Positions 1 to 11,293 are shown, counted from the stretch's first letter. The stretch is 30,775 nucleotides of DNA from Reticulitermes lucifugus (GCA_026260175.1 JAKCWW010001090.1:50788-81562); one strand, 5' to 3'. The notes: generated from the letters alone by a model not told the origin. Numbers and translations: made by a program.

Positions 1-32
<32 letters not shown>
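1..32. repeat. (TG)n microsatellite, cut by the window edge
   Basis: Sixteen uninterrupted TG dinucleotides open the window, so the true repeat probably extends leftward. It is a simple dinucleotide repeat with no evident function here and would be a polymorphic site. Confidence 0.95.
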
Positions 33-33
<1 letters not shown>

Positions 34-530
34 AAACAAAACGGGTTGGATGAACGTAATTGTGGTTCCAAGCCGTTCGACAACCACGCTGCCTTACTCC
101 TCATGAAGTTCGATTGAACGTCGTTAAATTTCTGAAAAGAATGGGAGTCGTACAAACGTTTATAAGCAATATAACGTACAGATCTCTTTTAAAACGCCGT
201 GAATTTCAGTTTAAACACTCTTCGAAATCTGAGATAAATGAAATGGGTAAATACTTGGTACCTTTTTCTCTGTATTGCCTTTCTTTAACCTGAGGACAAG
301 CACAGATTTTTTGATTGCTTTTGTCAGCTCAAAATTTCTGTCTGCGCTGCACTAGTTGTGTTATGAAGGTGCTCTGCTCGAAATAGAGCGTACATAAATT
401 TATGAAGAGCAGTGAAATACACAGAATTTGAAAGAGTGTGTTAGTTGCATCATTATACTGCCGTTTAAAACCTTTGCAGAAAAGTGGGCTTCACAAAAAT
501 ATTTTAGCTGTGTAAGTTTACAGTCTGTCC
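33..530. other. Unassigned AT-rich sequence
   Basis: No repeat, splice-bounded reading frame or RNA gene is recognisable. The short reading frames present lack codon structure and overlap each other on both strands. Probably intronic. Confidence 0.5.
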
Positions 531-539
531 GTGTGATCG

Positions 540-700
540 GTGACTCTGTCCTCGGACACTTGAACACTGGAAGCGTTGGATCCAATCCCACACGAGGTGT
601 GAGAGTATGTCTTCATTTTGCCCGTGCTTTTGTTGTCCTGTCTAGGTGGATCCCCTCTCCGTCACGGGCGTACCCCGTTATTGCGCGGTTGTATCCCCAG
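540..700 (+). repeat. Possible tRNA-derived SINE fragment
   Basis: A degenerate RNA polymerase III B-box-like string, ggatccaatccc (578-589), sits in a locally GC-rich block that ends near 700 with gtatccccag. The upstream part (about 530-575) could be a decayed tRNA-like head. No target-site duplication was found and no second copy in this window matches well, so this may be another repeat type. Confidence 0.3.
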
Positions 701-1255
701 TAAACAAAATAGTCACATTTTATTTACCACCATTTAAAGTTTGATTTATGCTACATAATAACCTACTACAGTGTGTTGCACCGAGCAGGCCTCTACAGTC
801 CTAACGTTCAGAATTTCTTAGTTTTAATTTATGAATAGTGTCATACAATAAGGACAAATTTCCCAGCGTTCATTAAGTCGAAAAGCCGTCACAGTGTCCT
901 TAGTTGTTGGCTCAGAATAAAGGGCCGTAACTGTAAAAAAGAACGACATTCTTGTAAAATTACATGTAAGTTTAGGTATGGCGTGTGTTAAATAGGTTAC
1001 TTCGACCAATTTTCCCGCAGTCCATTAGCTCATAAAATGTTAAAAGTGAATCACAAGATAATTTCCATTACGGAGAAAAAATGTAACAGTATTGTTAAGG
1101 TCGCCAAAGGGTAACTTCAATATACACATATGTTGGAAGCCACAGTACATTTTTATTTAATTACAGACGGCAGTAGCAGAGTGTAGATCATTGTGATCCT
1201 GTTTTTACTTATATTCACAAGAATAATAGTTCCTGGAAAAAAATCATAGGTAAAG
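701..1255. other. Unassigned AT-rich sequence
   Basis: No supported gene or repeat. Reading frames here are short and begin at arbitrary codons. Confidence 0.45.
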
Positions 1256-1589
1256 TAAAGGTATAATTTTGATTTCAGGCTTCCGCCGCGATGTGGATGA
1301 GATCTGCACTCTTCTGGGATATTACGCGGCGTCGTGTGGTAATTGTTTACCAACGTTTCGTGACAACGTATCGGTCCCATCTTCACAGGTCAAGAGTCCG
1401 ACGCCTACTGATTGCTACCCCGCGCGCACTTTCTATGAATCTACGTCATAGGTTGCTGGCTTTCTTTCCTACTCGGACTCTGGACCCATGAAGATGGGAA
1501 CGATACGTTGTCCCGAAACGTCGGTAAACAATTACCACACGACGCCGTGTAATATCCCAGAAGAGCGCAGATTTCATAAAGGTATAATT
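1256..1589. mobile_element. Inverted-pair retroelement insertion with 13-bp target-site duplication
   Basis: The perfect 13-bp direct repeat taaaggtataatt flanks the insertion at 1256-1268 and 1577-1589. Inside, two arms of about 103 bp are inverted relative to each other: 1298-1400 on the minus strand and 1474-1576 on the plus strand, separated by 73 bp. Both outer arm ends carry the ttctgggata / tatcccagaa block and both contain gaaacg-type cores. The arms belong to the dispersed tail family annotated at 3874, 11609, 14018, 14958, 17011 and 27318. The arms have diverged at several positions, so the insertion is old. Duplication length and head-to-head structure fit reverse-transcription-mediated insertion; I infer a Penelope-like source, which is not proven. 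A foldback DNA transposon is the main alternative. Confidence 0.7.
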
Positions 1590-3873
1590 GTCCCAATACA
1601 TCATCAGCTACGCTGGGACAAGTTTCTCCTTGTCGGTACCGTTCCACCAATTCTCCATACCCGTTAATTCATCTATCGCCGACGCTCTGTAATTTTAAGC
1701 AGTTGACAGCGTCGATAACTGACACAATTGAGTAACACGAAATCTAGGTACTACAAGGTGATGAGTAAGTTTCACGTTCCTGCCCCTTTAACCCCTGGTA
1801 AAGTGCTCCCGGTATCCATCTGCTAAAAGCTGGGTGAATTCAGAGCCGGTCTGGGCTTGGTGTCAAACAGAGAGTTTCCAGGAGCTTAAAGACGGCTTAA
1901 GTCTTTCAGAAGGCACAGATCCCAATACGTAAGACTGTAGAACAGAGAGCTTGGTAGTGGGGCGTTACGGTACCTCGCTTAGTAAGTGAGAATCTGATGA
2001 ATGATTCAGTGACTTAATGTTGTGTACCTAGTAGTTACAGTACACATAAATAATTATAGTGTGACATTACAGAAATTGTGATTAACGATGTTATACAAGT
2101 CAATCGGGGAAGATCCTTGAGTCTGTCTTCCGTGTTTTGTAAAAGTAACCTGGAAGTTCTTGGTCTTTCAGTAGATACGGAGGCAACACGTAGAGAAATT
2201 ATGCACTCCAATTTTTACGCTCTGCAAGACTATGAATTGGTAACGGCCACAGACTGTAAGAAAGTGTATTTTCTTACTCTCAGGAACTTCAGACGATTTC
2301 ATTTTTTGCAAAGACCTGCCGTCATATATGTCTTGTAAATTCAGGATAGAATATTTAATAACGCTGGTATATGAATCTGTTTTCGCCAAATATAACTCTC
2401 TGAATACCTCCAAAGCAGTGACAGAGTAACAGTCGCTTATAAGGATTTAAAAATCAATGTAAAAGCAAGGAATTAGGTGTTCAAATTTACATCACTGTAC
2501 TTGTGCTGGAAATCCCAGTGTTTGGATCCCTGTTTAGAAGAACAGATGTGCTCTGCGTTACCCATAAAGGACACTATGCTTACAGTTTCGAACGTGTGTA
2601 TTGAGCAATTAAAATAGTCGCCAGGAAGTATTAATTTCCCTGTAAGATAAAAAGTTTTTATATCGCCTTTAAACTACTTTGAAATTAGTTATTTTTATTT
2701 TATTAATGTAGCGCTTTGTTACAATATCCCTACAATATGGAATCAAATGTTTAAGCATTTTATACATTTGCAATTTCCTTTAACCCATTGAATAGTACGA
2801 TGCGAATGGGCATAGAGTATTTATGTCGTCGATTCATTCATTTATTTTACTTATAGTTCTAACTTCTCGCTAGTTTTAATAGGCCTAAGTATTATTATTG
2901 AGCAGTGAATATTTGCATATAAATTTAGTGTTTTACTGTAAGTGAGGCGTTAAACATCGTGTTATTTATTCGGGTTAATGAAGAACTTTACTTCCACCAC
3001 CAATCTCAATGAGCAAGTTGCACGTCTTACCAGAATATTGTTTCTCTTTCTCATATTAGTCTAACTGAATTTGTTTAGCTTAAAGGAACTTGAAGATCGT
3101 GGATGTTAGCGTGTCGTTGACGATGCCTTCTGAGGGTTGTTGGGCGCATACTCTACAGTTTTAACAGTTTTTTAAATAAAAAAATGTAACGCGCGTTAAT
3201 ATCTGCTTTGTTTGATTACAACGCGGGAAGATTTCTAAAAAGTGTCATGCAGTGTGAATACGTATAATGTGTACCCTGCTCTTTCACTGTAAAACGTAAT
3301 AAATCACTCTTAATTACAATATTACCATAGCACGCAATGTTTGAATTTTTAAGGCAAACATCCATATAATGTGTAGAGTAATAATTTCCCCTTATTTTTA
3401 TGGGTTTAAATCTGATGTTCTTAATTCCGAAAAGGAACATAAATAAAGGGGCTTGTTAAAATAAAGTGTTAATGAAAGTATTTGGATCTATGAGAATGAG
3501 TGGCCCGGGAAATTTAGGAATTGCCATCGACTAATTACGTGCTATAACCTGAGCTCTGTATATTCCAGATTATGCCGCCTGGATTATTATTTTGTTTATA
3601 TTCACTGATTTTTTTTCTCATTTTCACTCTGAGGAACTGAAGAGAGACAATGATAAAGTTGATACTGTTCCTGGGCATATGCACAGTTTAAAAGTAGACT
3701 GTATTTCCGACTTTACGGAGGGACATGCCTCCTTCTTTGGAGCCAAACATAGACTTTTCTTGTAATTTGTATGTACAAAAATTTTCTCCTGGACTCAGTT
3801 TATTCAGAATATTTTCCTGTGTCCAATCTTTTGTGTCATAGGTTCTTTTTTATCTCTTTTTGCATTTCTCCGC
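1590..3873. other. Unassigned intron-like sequence
   Basis: This 2.3-kb AT-rich stretch shows no recognisable exon, RNA gene or element. The longest reading frames (about 70-86 codons) lack splice context and family resemblance. Confidence 0.45.
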
Positions 3874-3952
3874 CCTGGAGATGAAGGCACAACCGTCCTT
3901 CGAAATGTCGGGAACATTTTACCCAACCATACAACGTCACATCGCGGAAAAT
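3874..3952 (+). repeat. Dispersed tail-family copy
   Basis: The block begins cctggagatgaagg and continues ccttcgaaatgtcggg. It then runs through a segment (acccaaccatacaacgtcac) matching the consensus seen in the other copies. A stem of gaagg with ccttc precedes the gaaa core, the same architecture as in sibling copies, although several positions have drifted. It is a short remnant without a detectable target-site duplication. Confidence 0.5.
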
Positions 3953-6409
3953 CTAATTTTTTTTTTTTGTTGGCGTTGTCTGATCGGCACGTTGGTATAT
4001 CGGTTTCATTACGCTGGAAGCATATTGGGACTGTGGCCGTCTATGCTGTCTGTGCTCGTGGGGTATTTATTGTACACTAAAATGCTTTGCATATTCAAAA
4101 GTATTTTCATGTGCAAGCTTTGAGTAACAAAGATCCAAGCGATCGAGGTTTGAAGGCTAACGTTTGTACCACTGCTTGCCAAATATGGATGGACTCTGTG
4201 TCTATTGTTTCTACGAGTCCCAGAAACTGGACAAACACTGCGACAGGAGGAGAGATACTGGTTCCGTATTCCTGCATGGCTTTCGATTTATTAATGTGAT
4301 CGCGTGGGCATTAAATACGGATTGTGAAGCCTAATGGAAACCCCTTGCATGACTGACGGTGAAAGAGCACGGTAAGTTGTTAAGTTAAAAATTTATTATC
4401 CCGACTTTCGTGTTAAGTCTTCCAACGACCAGGTATAGCATTGAGAATTTATAGGGATTATTCGTATTGACGAGAAATCGATGGCGTTCGACTTAAAATT
4501 TGTAATACATTTCTGTAAAGACTTTGAGAGTACGTTGAACGTACATCAGTTTCCTGAAATTAATTTTATATATAATCTTTTAAGATGTTGGAAGCGGTTT
4601 GTCATTTATATGCTTCTTCTGTGAAAGCCTTCCATTGCAACATATTTTCTTCCTATCGCTGTACGAGGTTCGTAAATTCAGCAGCAGGAAAGTTTCCTTT
4701 TTCTCAGAGCTCCTCTAAGAAATGAAAGACGTGCTTATCGTGTTCAAACGTTTGACCTCCTATCGACAACTTCAGTGGCCCAAGGAGATAAAAATTGCTG
4801 GCAGGTACATTTGGCCTATACTGAGAGGGTTTGAAGCACTTTTCAGCCCATTTTCTCGTGAACTCTAATTGTTAAAAAATGCAGGTCTCAACACATGAAG
4901 TGTTTATGATCATTGCAAGAAACCGTTTTTGTATATCGAACCTGGAAAATCTTTCAGATGGTTATTAAAGCAATATAGGAATGTATCGTGTTTATTTTTA
5001 ATATCTAAAGTTTCACCGAAATATCCAACAATTTTCGATTCTTGGGATATACTTTCGACCTATCGACTTTTATTCTGTTTAGTTCCATGTTAAGAGTCAA
5101 GAAGTTCGGGCACATGCATATTTTTGCCAGAATGTAAATTTTAAAGAATTCCGAGGTTCACGTAAAATGTTGTATCTGCATCCATCCAGTGGGTATTTTC
5201 TGCTACTGTCTACCTTCACGTTACGTTTTATGCACGTATAAAATGTCGGTAAATTTAAATTTATAATTCCATGTTTAAATTTCGTAACATGAAAGATGAC
5301 TCACTAATTTTGCATAGCTATTACTTGTCGCGCAGGCCTATTTCAGTTTTCTAAATATTTAATGCTTTCCGGTTACGGACAATGCAGCTCACACAGAAGT
5401 ACTCTTCACCTGCTGTGGTTAAGTATGGCTCTAATAATACTGGTGGCAATGTATTTGGCGTTGCTTTTTATACCACTGAAAATAATACCTACGGTACGGC
5501 TTATTATGGATAAATAAGGGAAAAATACTGAATATTTTCTTGAATAAAAATTTAATGTGGGAATAGTTACACGTTTGATAGGGCAGTTAATTTCTACCTA
5601 CAGAAAAAAGTAAAACAGTTCTTCAAAATTTAAAGTCAAGATTCTATCTTAATAACAGTTCATGCAATACAATTTATAAAATAAATATGGATATGTTATC
5701 TCGATAACAATACCTTGCTAAGTTAGGTATACAGAACTGTTCTGCCGGTCACGTCAGTAAAATAGGATGTTACACTTTCTGCCATAATTAAATGAGCTTC
5801 CTTGAGAGAAATTATTAAGTAGTTAACCTACCGTAATAAATCGAATGGATTTTGAAGGTAGTCCGAATACTCATTCTCTAAAGCACTAACTTCTTACAAA
5901 ATTACTTACTGAATTATTAACGGGTGGAAAAATGAAAGTCGGCACGTCATTAATATATTTGTATATGTAATTTTATTTTCCACTTATGTATTTATTTTGA
6001 TGACAACTTAGATCGAGTAGACCTGAAAGGGAGGACGCACATTTTAGTAACCTGCTTATACTGCTTACTACATCACACTCCGTAAGATTTACATTAAACT
6101 TTCATTTTATGAATGAAAAAATTTGGACCATTCTGGACTACAGCGATAATTGCATTACCTACCGAGTCGCGAGTTCCTGCTCTAAACATGTTCTAAAAAA
6201 GATTCCTTCACGTGAAAGGATCTCCGTAAATTTTTGTCGTGTTACGGTGTCATGGAGGAAACAAACGATTCACTTCTCCTGTGGCACCACAAATATCCCT
6301 TGAAAAGCTGAAGCTATTGCACTACAGTTTCTGTTGGACTAGGTGCAATAGGTCAAATTTTAAGTTGCCTTTTTCCATTCTTTCCGCCACTTTCTACATT
6401 TTTTCAGTG
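3953..6409. other. Unassigned intron-like sequence
   Basis: AT-rich and without supported genes. The only local structure noted is a small perfect hairpin, gttatc-tc-gataac, at 5695-5708, which could be chance. Confidence 0.45.
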
Positions 6410-6725
6410 TATGTAGGAGAGGGTAGGAGCCGGAGTAGTGTAATAGTTGTAGCGACGAGGCTACAGGCTGACGGTCCAGGGCTCGAATCCCGATAAGAGC
6501 AAAATATTTTCTCTGCTTCAAAACGTCCAGACCGGCTCTGGAGCCCATCCAGCCTCCTATTCAGTGGGTACTTGCGTTTTGTACCGGGGGTAAAGCGGCC
6601 AGGGCTTGAAGTTAACCACTCACCTTCATCTAGTGCCGAGGTTGAGAATGAGTGGAGCTATACCTCTACTCCCACTACATGCCTTCCATGGCATGGACAG
6701 GGAAACTGTGACCTTTATATAGGAG
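6410..6725 (+). mobile_element. SINE family A copy with target-site duplication
   Basis: The head shows a tRNA-like pol III promoter with B box gggctcgaatcccg at 6479-6492. The body follows the order shared by the other family A copies: 'cgtccagaccgg', 'ccatccagcctcctat', 'ggtaaagcggccagggc', 'catctagtgccgagg', then a 3' end near 'atgccttccatggcatgg'. Approximate 10-bp duplications, tatgtaggag (6410-6419) and tatataggag (6716-6725), differ at one base. The element lies about 120 bp upstream of the exon at 6844, in the same orientation. Transcription would be by pol III, with mobilisation by a partner LINE in trans, as is general for SINEs. Confidence 0.85.
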
Positions 6726-6843
6726 TGTTTATACTGTATAATCAGAACTAACACATTTTATGAGCAATTATAAATTTTTATCACTAGGATGGTTAGTTTA
6801 GCTTTCAGTGTGTGTTGATTACAATATAAGTACTTTGTTTTAG

Positions 6844-6994
6844 GCGGATGGAACGTATGATACCCGTAGCCTTCTGATCTTCACGGCAACTCGCTACGAG
6901 AACGGGGAGGTTCTCACGTGCAAAGGAACCAACCCGGTGATGCAGGAGAAGGATGAGAAGCCAATGCAAGATACTCTTACTCTCGAGGTTCTGT
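6844..6994 (+). CDS. Internal exon: C-terminal half of an Ig domain, nephrin/sidestep-like adhesion receptor
   Basis: This is the only convincing host coding exon. It is preceded by an acceptor (tactttgttttag, AG at 6842-6843) and followed by a consensus donor gtaagt at 6995-7000. The 50 complete codons are all open; the exon enters in phase 0 and leaves after the first base of a codon (phase 1). Residues 9-13 (SLLIF) fit Ig strand E. ENGEVLTC at 19-26 is the strand-F motif, with Cys26 as the second disulphide cysteine. GTNPV follows, and DTLTLEVL (43-50) is strand G. The first cysteine and Trp would lie in the previous exon, outside this window. The 'LTC-x-x-x-NP' and 'LTLEVL' endings resemble ectodomain Ig repeats of nephrin-type (sns/hibris) or sidestep-type receptors that act in cell-cell recognition at the membrane. 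I cannot decide between those families from 50 residues. Codon use is GC-richer than the surroundings, as expected for constrained coding sequence. Confidence 0.85.
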
Positions 6995-7147
6995 GTAAGT
7001 ATACGCTTCTTGAAAGTGACTTTTCTTATAACCTCTTTGCTGGGTGATCATGTGTCTCTGTGAAACTGCAGCCACCTCTCATAGGCCAATTGTCCATCCC
7101 AAGAATGATTGATGAATGAATATGAAATATTTTTGGCATGATTATAG
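6995..7147 (+). other. Start of the downstream intron
   Basis: Begins with the donor gtaagt directly after the exon. No other exon with both splice sites and Ig-like coding was found downstream in the window, so this intron may exceed 23 kb if the gene continues. Confidence 0.6.
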
Positions 7148-7295
7148 ACAGGTCAAAAACGAAGTAGTAGGACAGAAACACGTCCCAGTGCCACTTCGTC
7201 TACCACAAATTCCACACAGATCGGGGCCTCCGCGGTGAAGACCCTGCGAGTGTTAGAGCCATTGCGCTGCCGTGCATATGACATGTTGTTACTGC
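7148..7295 (-). repeat. SINE family B remnant (tRNA-Glu-like)
   Basis: Read on the plus strand it contains cccagtgccacttcgtc, then ccacaaattccacac, then a tRNA-like end with cctccgcggtgaagaccctgc. The same order recurs at 14529-14690, and the head matches the plus-strand copy at 30719. The tRNA-like head therefore lies at the right end and the copy is on the minus strand. It is diverged and its tail is not clearly delimited. Confidence 0.6.
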
Positions 7296-7299
7296 ATGC

Positions 7300-7960
7300 T
7301 CCAGCGAGTCGGAGCCGAAACCGTAGTTTACTGGGACAGCGTCGTATATTGTTTACTATGCCGCCAGTGGTCACAAGCAGAAGGGACGAAGTGATAAGTT
7401 CCTAGGTTTCGGACGAGTCCAGTGGAAAATACAGTACTATCTCTGCGTCTAGAATTAAGCGTTGGTCATCATTCCATCACACTGAAGTGTTATTAGAGGA
7501 CGGTATATAAATAATTCTGACTTCGTTTTAGGAGGGGGAAACACTAGTACCACTTATGTTTGTGTTCTTAAATTATTTATGTTAATAGACCTAGGAAAAT
7601 AAGGAGTGTTTGTTAAGGTAATGTTTTTTTATAGAATATACATTTAGAATCTGGCCTTGCGTGGTGATATTTTTTGTCGTTTTGGTTTCATGGCGAACTG
7701 ATAAACTGTTAGAGTTAGGCATGTCAAATTTGGCACAGACATAGATCATAAACACACATATGTACTTTGTTAAAATGTCGGGTTCAAGTTAAAAATTACG
7801 AACATGGTGACGATGTGAATCCCTGAAGTTATACCGTATCCGATAAATGTACATGTAAAGCTTTCCTGTAAAAAGTCGTGAAGACTCAGAGTGGGGATGG
7901 AATTTTGGGCTTCCATCCTTAATTTGACATTCGGCACAATTAGGACGACAGAGTTGTCAT
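7300..7960. other. Unassigned intron-like sequence
   Basis: No supported gene or element between the two minus-strand SINE remnants. Several short frames exist but none has splice context. Confidence 0.4.
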
Positions 7961-7964
7961 CTCT

Positions 7965-8140
7965 ACGCATCGGCCGGACTTTACCCCCAAGGAAATTCCT
8001 TGGTACTCATTTCTGTTAGGGGCTGAGTGGACACCAGACCTACTGAATGCGGACAGAAGGAATATGTCACTTGAAAATTGCCAAGGACCCTACCGGGAAT
8101 CGAACCCGGAACCTCCCGTTTTGTGGTGGTTAATACCAAT
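7965..8140 (-). repeat. SINE family D copy
   Basis: On the minus strand, a good B box (the complement of ccgggaatcgaacc, 8093-8106) lies within cctaccgggaatcgaacccg. The body on the plus strand reads ggggctgagtggac through tgcggacagaagg, followed by the head. A related, more decayed copy is at about 24290-24420. No intact tRNA fold can be drawn, so it is a SINE head rather than a tRNA gene. Confidence 0.65.
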
Positions 8141-9177
8141 ATTAAATCCAATAGATAGGCATATTTATAATTATAAATCTGTGCGATATGAAGGTTGGCT
8201 TTAGATTATGCCTGGAATACTTTTTAGTTTTAATACAGGTTTAATTATGTAGTAGAGCCTTGAAATTTGGAGCCTCAATGTTCGGAATTTTGGCCTTTTT
8301 TCATTCCCCATTTTAACGCCATTGTTTCGACCTTTTACGGCTAATTCCGACGAATCTGGATGAGAATATGTGCCTCGCTATTTGGCTTCCTCCACTCTCC
8401 TGCTGTTTCGCAGATCACTCTCGGCTCAGTAAAGCTCTGTCTCGCATTAAGTGAGGCTTGTTACTTTCGTGCTTTATGGGATGAGAGTCTCAGTCATGTA
8501 ATGCATTTTATGCTTCCAAAAAATTGTTGTACTGTATTAAAAGATAAACCGTTTATGGTTTTTTTATTGTGTTGAGGTTATTTTATATTTTTATTACTGT
8601 TGTTTCATAAGTTCTTAGCACCAATAGGCGTTTTATATTGAAAATGTATTCTAATATTCGTAATTATTTAATCGGCCCCAATTAATCACGTACGTCGAAA
8701 CTCTTCCCTAGTAACCACTGGGCTTTAAACACTCAATTAGACTGAAGTAACTATGGTGAACAAGTAACCGTGAGATAACCAGCTTTCTGTGCTGGAAGGT
8801 ACGGTGACACGCAGTGCATCCACCGCACCGAAAAGGCCTTATTACTGGACTTGCCATTTATTGATTTTCTCCTATCAGTCGGTCCTTTTTGTTGCATTGA
8901 ATGTATTATCCAAACATAACTTACTTAATCGTAATGGATTTTTATTATTAGGCTAGTACTTGCATGTGTAGATTAAGAATTTGTTCATTAGAAGCTCAGT
9001 ACTGAACTATGCTGATGGACGTCTTTCAGATATTTTATGAAGTTGGATTCTCTTCGCTAACAGGGGCGCGTATTCGCATCTTACAGCAGTGTCCCTAGTT
9101 CTCGCGTCATTCTATTGTTATTATGGGTCTGCAATCTTATTTACATATTAATCGTTCAATTATAATTCAATAACTGC
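8141..9177. other. Unassigned intron-like sequence
   Basis: AT-rich, with no exon, RNA gene or recognised repeat. Confidence 0.4.
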
Positions 9178-9441
9178 CGAAGATCAGTTAAAAGCTGTAC
9201 AAGACTGGATTGCTTTCGCAGTGAACACATTAGACAAGAACTGCACGTCACTCCCATAATTGCAAACATTGATAGCTACACGAAACGCTGGGAAGAATAT
9301 TTACTAAGAATGGCTGGTTCACGAATTCCGAAGATCGCCTTCGAATACAATCCCAAAAGTAGAAGAGATGTAGGACGTCCAAGAAAGAGATGGACATTGC
9401 GAAGTCGGAACAGGCCAAAGGCCCAATCCTCGAGAAGATGA
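9178..9441 (+). pseudogene. 5'-truncated LINE ORF2, C-terminal end
   Basis: An uninterrupted frame of about 87 codons ends at TGA 9439-9441 and has no start codon of its own. It carries the motif order typical of the region after the reverse transcriptase in arthropod LINEs: RSVKSCTRLD near the start, EHIRQEL, YTKRWEEYLLRM, SRIPKIAFEYNPK, then GRPRKRW close to the C-terminus. A stop in the same frame at 9163-9165 marks the limit of recognisable homology. The catalytic endonuclease and reverse transcriptase domains are absent, consistent with 5' truncation during target-primed reverse transcription. It cannot mobilise itself. Exact clade (RTE, Jockey, CR1 or other) is not resolved. Confidence 0.8.
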
Positions 9442-9500
9442 AGAAAAAGAAGAAGAAGAAGAAAAGAAGGAGATGATAATGATGATGATGATGATGATTA
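9432..9500 (+). repeat. GAA/GAT microsatellite at the LINE 3' end
   Basis: A purine-rich run starts inside the last codons of the LINE frame, is GAA-rich to about 9463, then becomes (GAT)n to 9500. Its position directly after the stop suggests it grew from the LINE 3' tail rather than being unrelated low-complexity DNA. The minus-strand serine-rich frame across it is a by-product of the repeat. Confidence 0.85.
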
Positions 9501-10929
9501 ATCTTTCTGTAGTCTTCAGATAAAATACTGTGCTGTTCGTGAATAAATATTTAGCTCTTTTCAGTTTCTGTTTATAATCAAGTTTTGACGTAACGGACAT
9601 CCGACCTAAGTAAAAAAAAACATGTATATAAAAGGTGTTTTATGTAGCAGTTTTGTTTAATATTTTATTCTATTTTTACTCTTTAAATTACAGTCGGTCT
9701 GTATATGAACCGCCTGTTGTGACATTCATATATTTATCCGTTTCACAATAAGTAGCGAACATTTTCCTAAGCAGCATTAACGGATTATCCCCTATATCAG
9801 AGACTCGCTACCTTTTCTGTGAGGTGTGAGCTGAATTTTTAAATATGATTGACATGAACTTCATTCTTCAAAATATTAGGTCAAGTTTAAATATTTGCTT
9901 GTTTCATGTTTTGTGAACATAACGTCCTCTTTAAGCTGAATATTGCCTCCAACCTGTAGAAGTGTGATTTGTATGTTATGTGCCTATATTATATCATGTC
10001 TCAGCCCTAATCATAAACTGAACTCTTTAAGGCCCCAAACATTACCATAAAATAAAAAAATATCACACTTTTTCAACTTCGGAATGACGAATAAAAGCAG
10101 TGTAAGTGACATTACTCAATATACTTTCTCCAAATGAAAGTATCAGCCCACCCCCTCCCCCTACCGCCGCAGATTTAATATACTCTAGGTTCAAAAGAAG
10201 GCTGGGTAGGAGTTTCGCTTCTAAGCTCTTGTGTTCCCGTGCCGATATCATTCTCTTGTACGGATTAATGACCCATTATTATGCCCCTTTTATCTCTCAA
10301 AAAAAAAGTATTAAATGTGGAGCCCTACATTAGGAGGACCCTTGATTGTTACTTGTTAGCGAAGAAGGTTGCGAACGAATTGATCACGCCGCTATTTTTA
10401 TTTGCATAAACTCAGCGAACTTACCATACGCGATTTGAACAAAGTATCCTATACAAATTTACGATCTTACGAGTATAACTTAATAAGATACAAATTCTAT
10501 ATCTTCTTATATTATGCTGTTTTTAATGTATTTTATGAAAATATACAGTAATTTACACAGGCACTGGTGCGTAAAGGATTGTATAAGAGTAAGCTAATAT
10601 TTACCGCAAAGATATTCTTTTTTCTTGTGTATGGTAAGTCTTTAGAGTCAAGTTACTATACACAGAATCACGCTGCTGTGTGTAAAATTGTGCTAAAGCG
10701 CTCCTTCCTATCGACAGACGTTGGGTGGATTGAGCCGACTGGGAAGACTGCTTTAATGCTCGCCAAGAGACTTTAATCTGAACAAAAGAATTCTCAAAAT
10801 TAAGTAAAAAAGAATATGTAGTGTAGCCCAGTTTTTGTATGGTCGTCAAACTTCCCATTAGAAATCGCAGCAACAGGCAGCCACCTGAATGGGTGGACAA
10901 CTGTGATATTCACGCGGCCATGGTGCCTT
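9501..10929. other. Unassigned intron-like sequence with a short C-rich tract
   Basis: No gene supported. A C-rich tract at about 10147-10170 yields a short poly-proline frame on the plus strand and a glycine run on the minus strand; neither looks like a protein domain. Frames near 10567-10900 overlap on opposite strands without splice context. Confidence 0.4.
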
Positions 10930-11195
10930 TTATTTTTCTGTGGTGCAACAGCTCAACTTGGGCCTAGGACGCCTCACTGTTGAGGTTTTATGTCACACAC
11001 TCGTAGACATACACACAGCCCGTAGGACTCCTGTGAATGAGGGATCAGCTCGTCGCAGAGGCCGCTACCTACACAACACACAAAAAACTCAAGGGAAGAA
11101 CATCATGTCCTCAGCGGGATTCGAAACCGCGATCCCAGCAATCGCGCGGCCGCAGACATACGCCTTAGAGAGCACGACCACCGGGATCAGCCCAT
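10930..11195 (-). mobile_element. SINE family C copy (tRNA-Leu-like head)
   Basis: The head is at the right end, so the element is on the minus strand. A B-box complement, cgggattcgaaacc, lies at 11115-11128. Reading in from the right on the minus strand, the head gives tctaaggcgtatgtctgcgg, then the B-box arm. The internal body (plus strand gtaggactcctgtgaatgag, then gggatcagctcgtcgcagag) matches the copy at 16465-16685. The spacing between the anticodon-like arm and the B box is long, as in class II tRNAs such as tRNA-Leu or tRNA-Ser. Confidence 0.75.
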
Positions 11196-11293
11196 AGTGC
11201 TTTAACCCACATATAATTTGTCATAAATAATCTACATCTATAACAGACGATACTACCACGATATATAGATAGTAATGTACGAGTATGACCGGT

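Noticed and set aside
1269..1576. Foldback DNA transposon
   Set aside because: The arms belong to a family found singly elsewhere, and the 13-bp duplication is long for most cut-and-paste elements; a retroelement inverted pair is preferred, though not proven.
9319..9600. Serine/isoleucine-rich minus-strand protein
   Set aside because: It is the antisense of the LINE end and the GAA/GAT microsatellite.
10106..10333. Poly-proline frame
   Set aside because: The prolines arise from a short C-rich tract; the opposite strand gives an equivalent glycine run.
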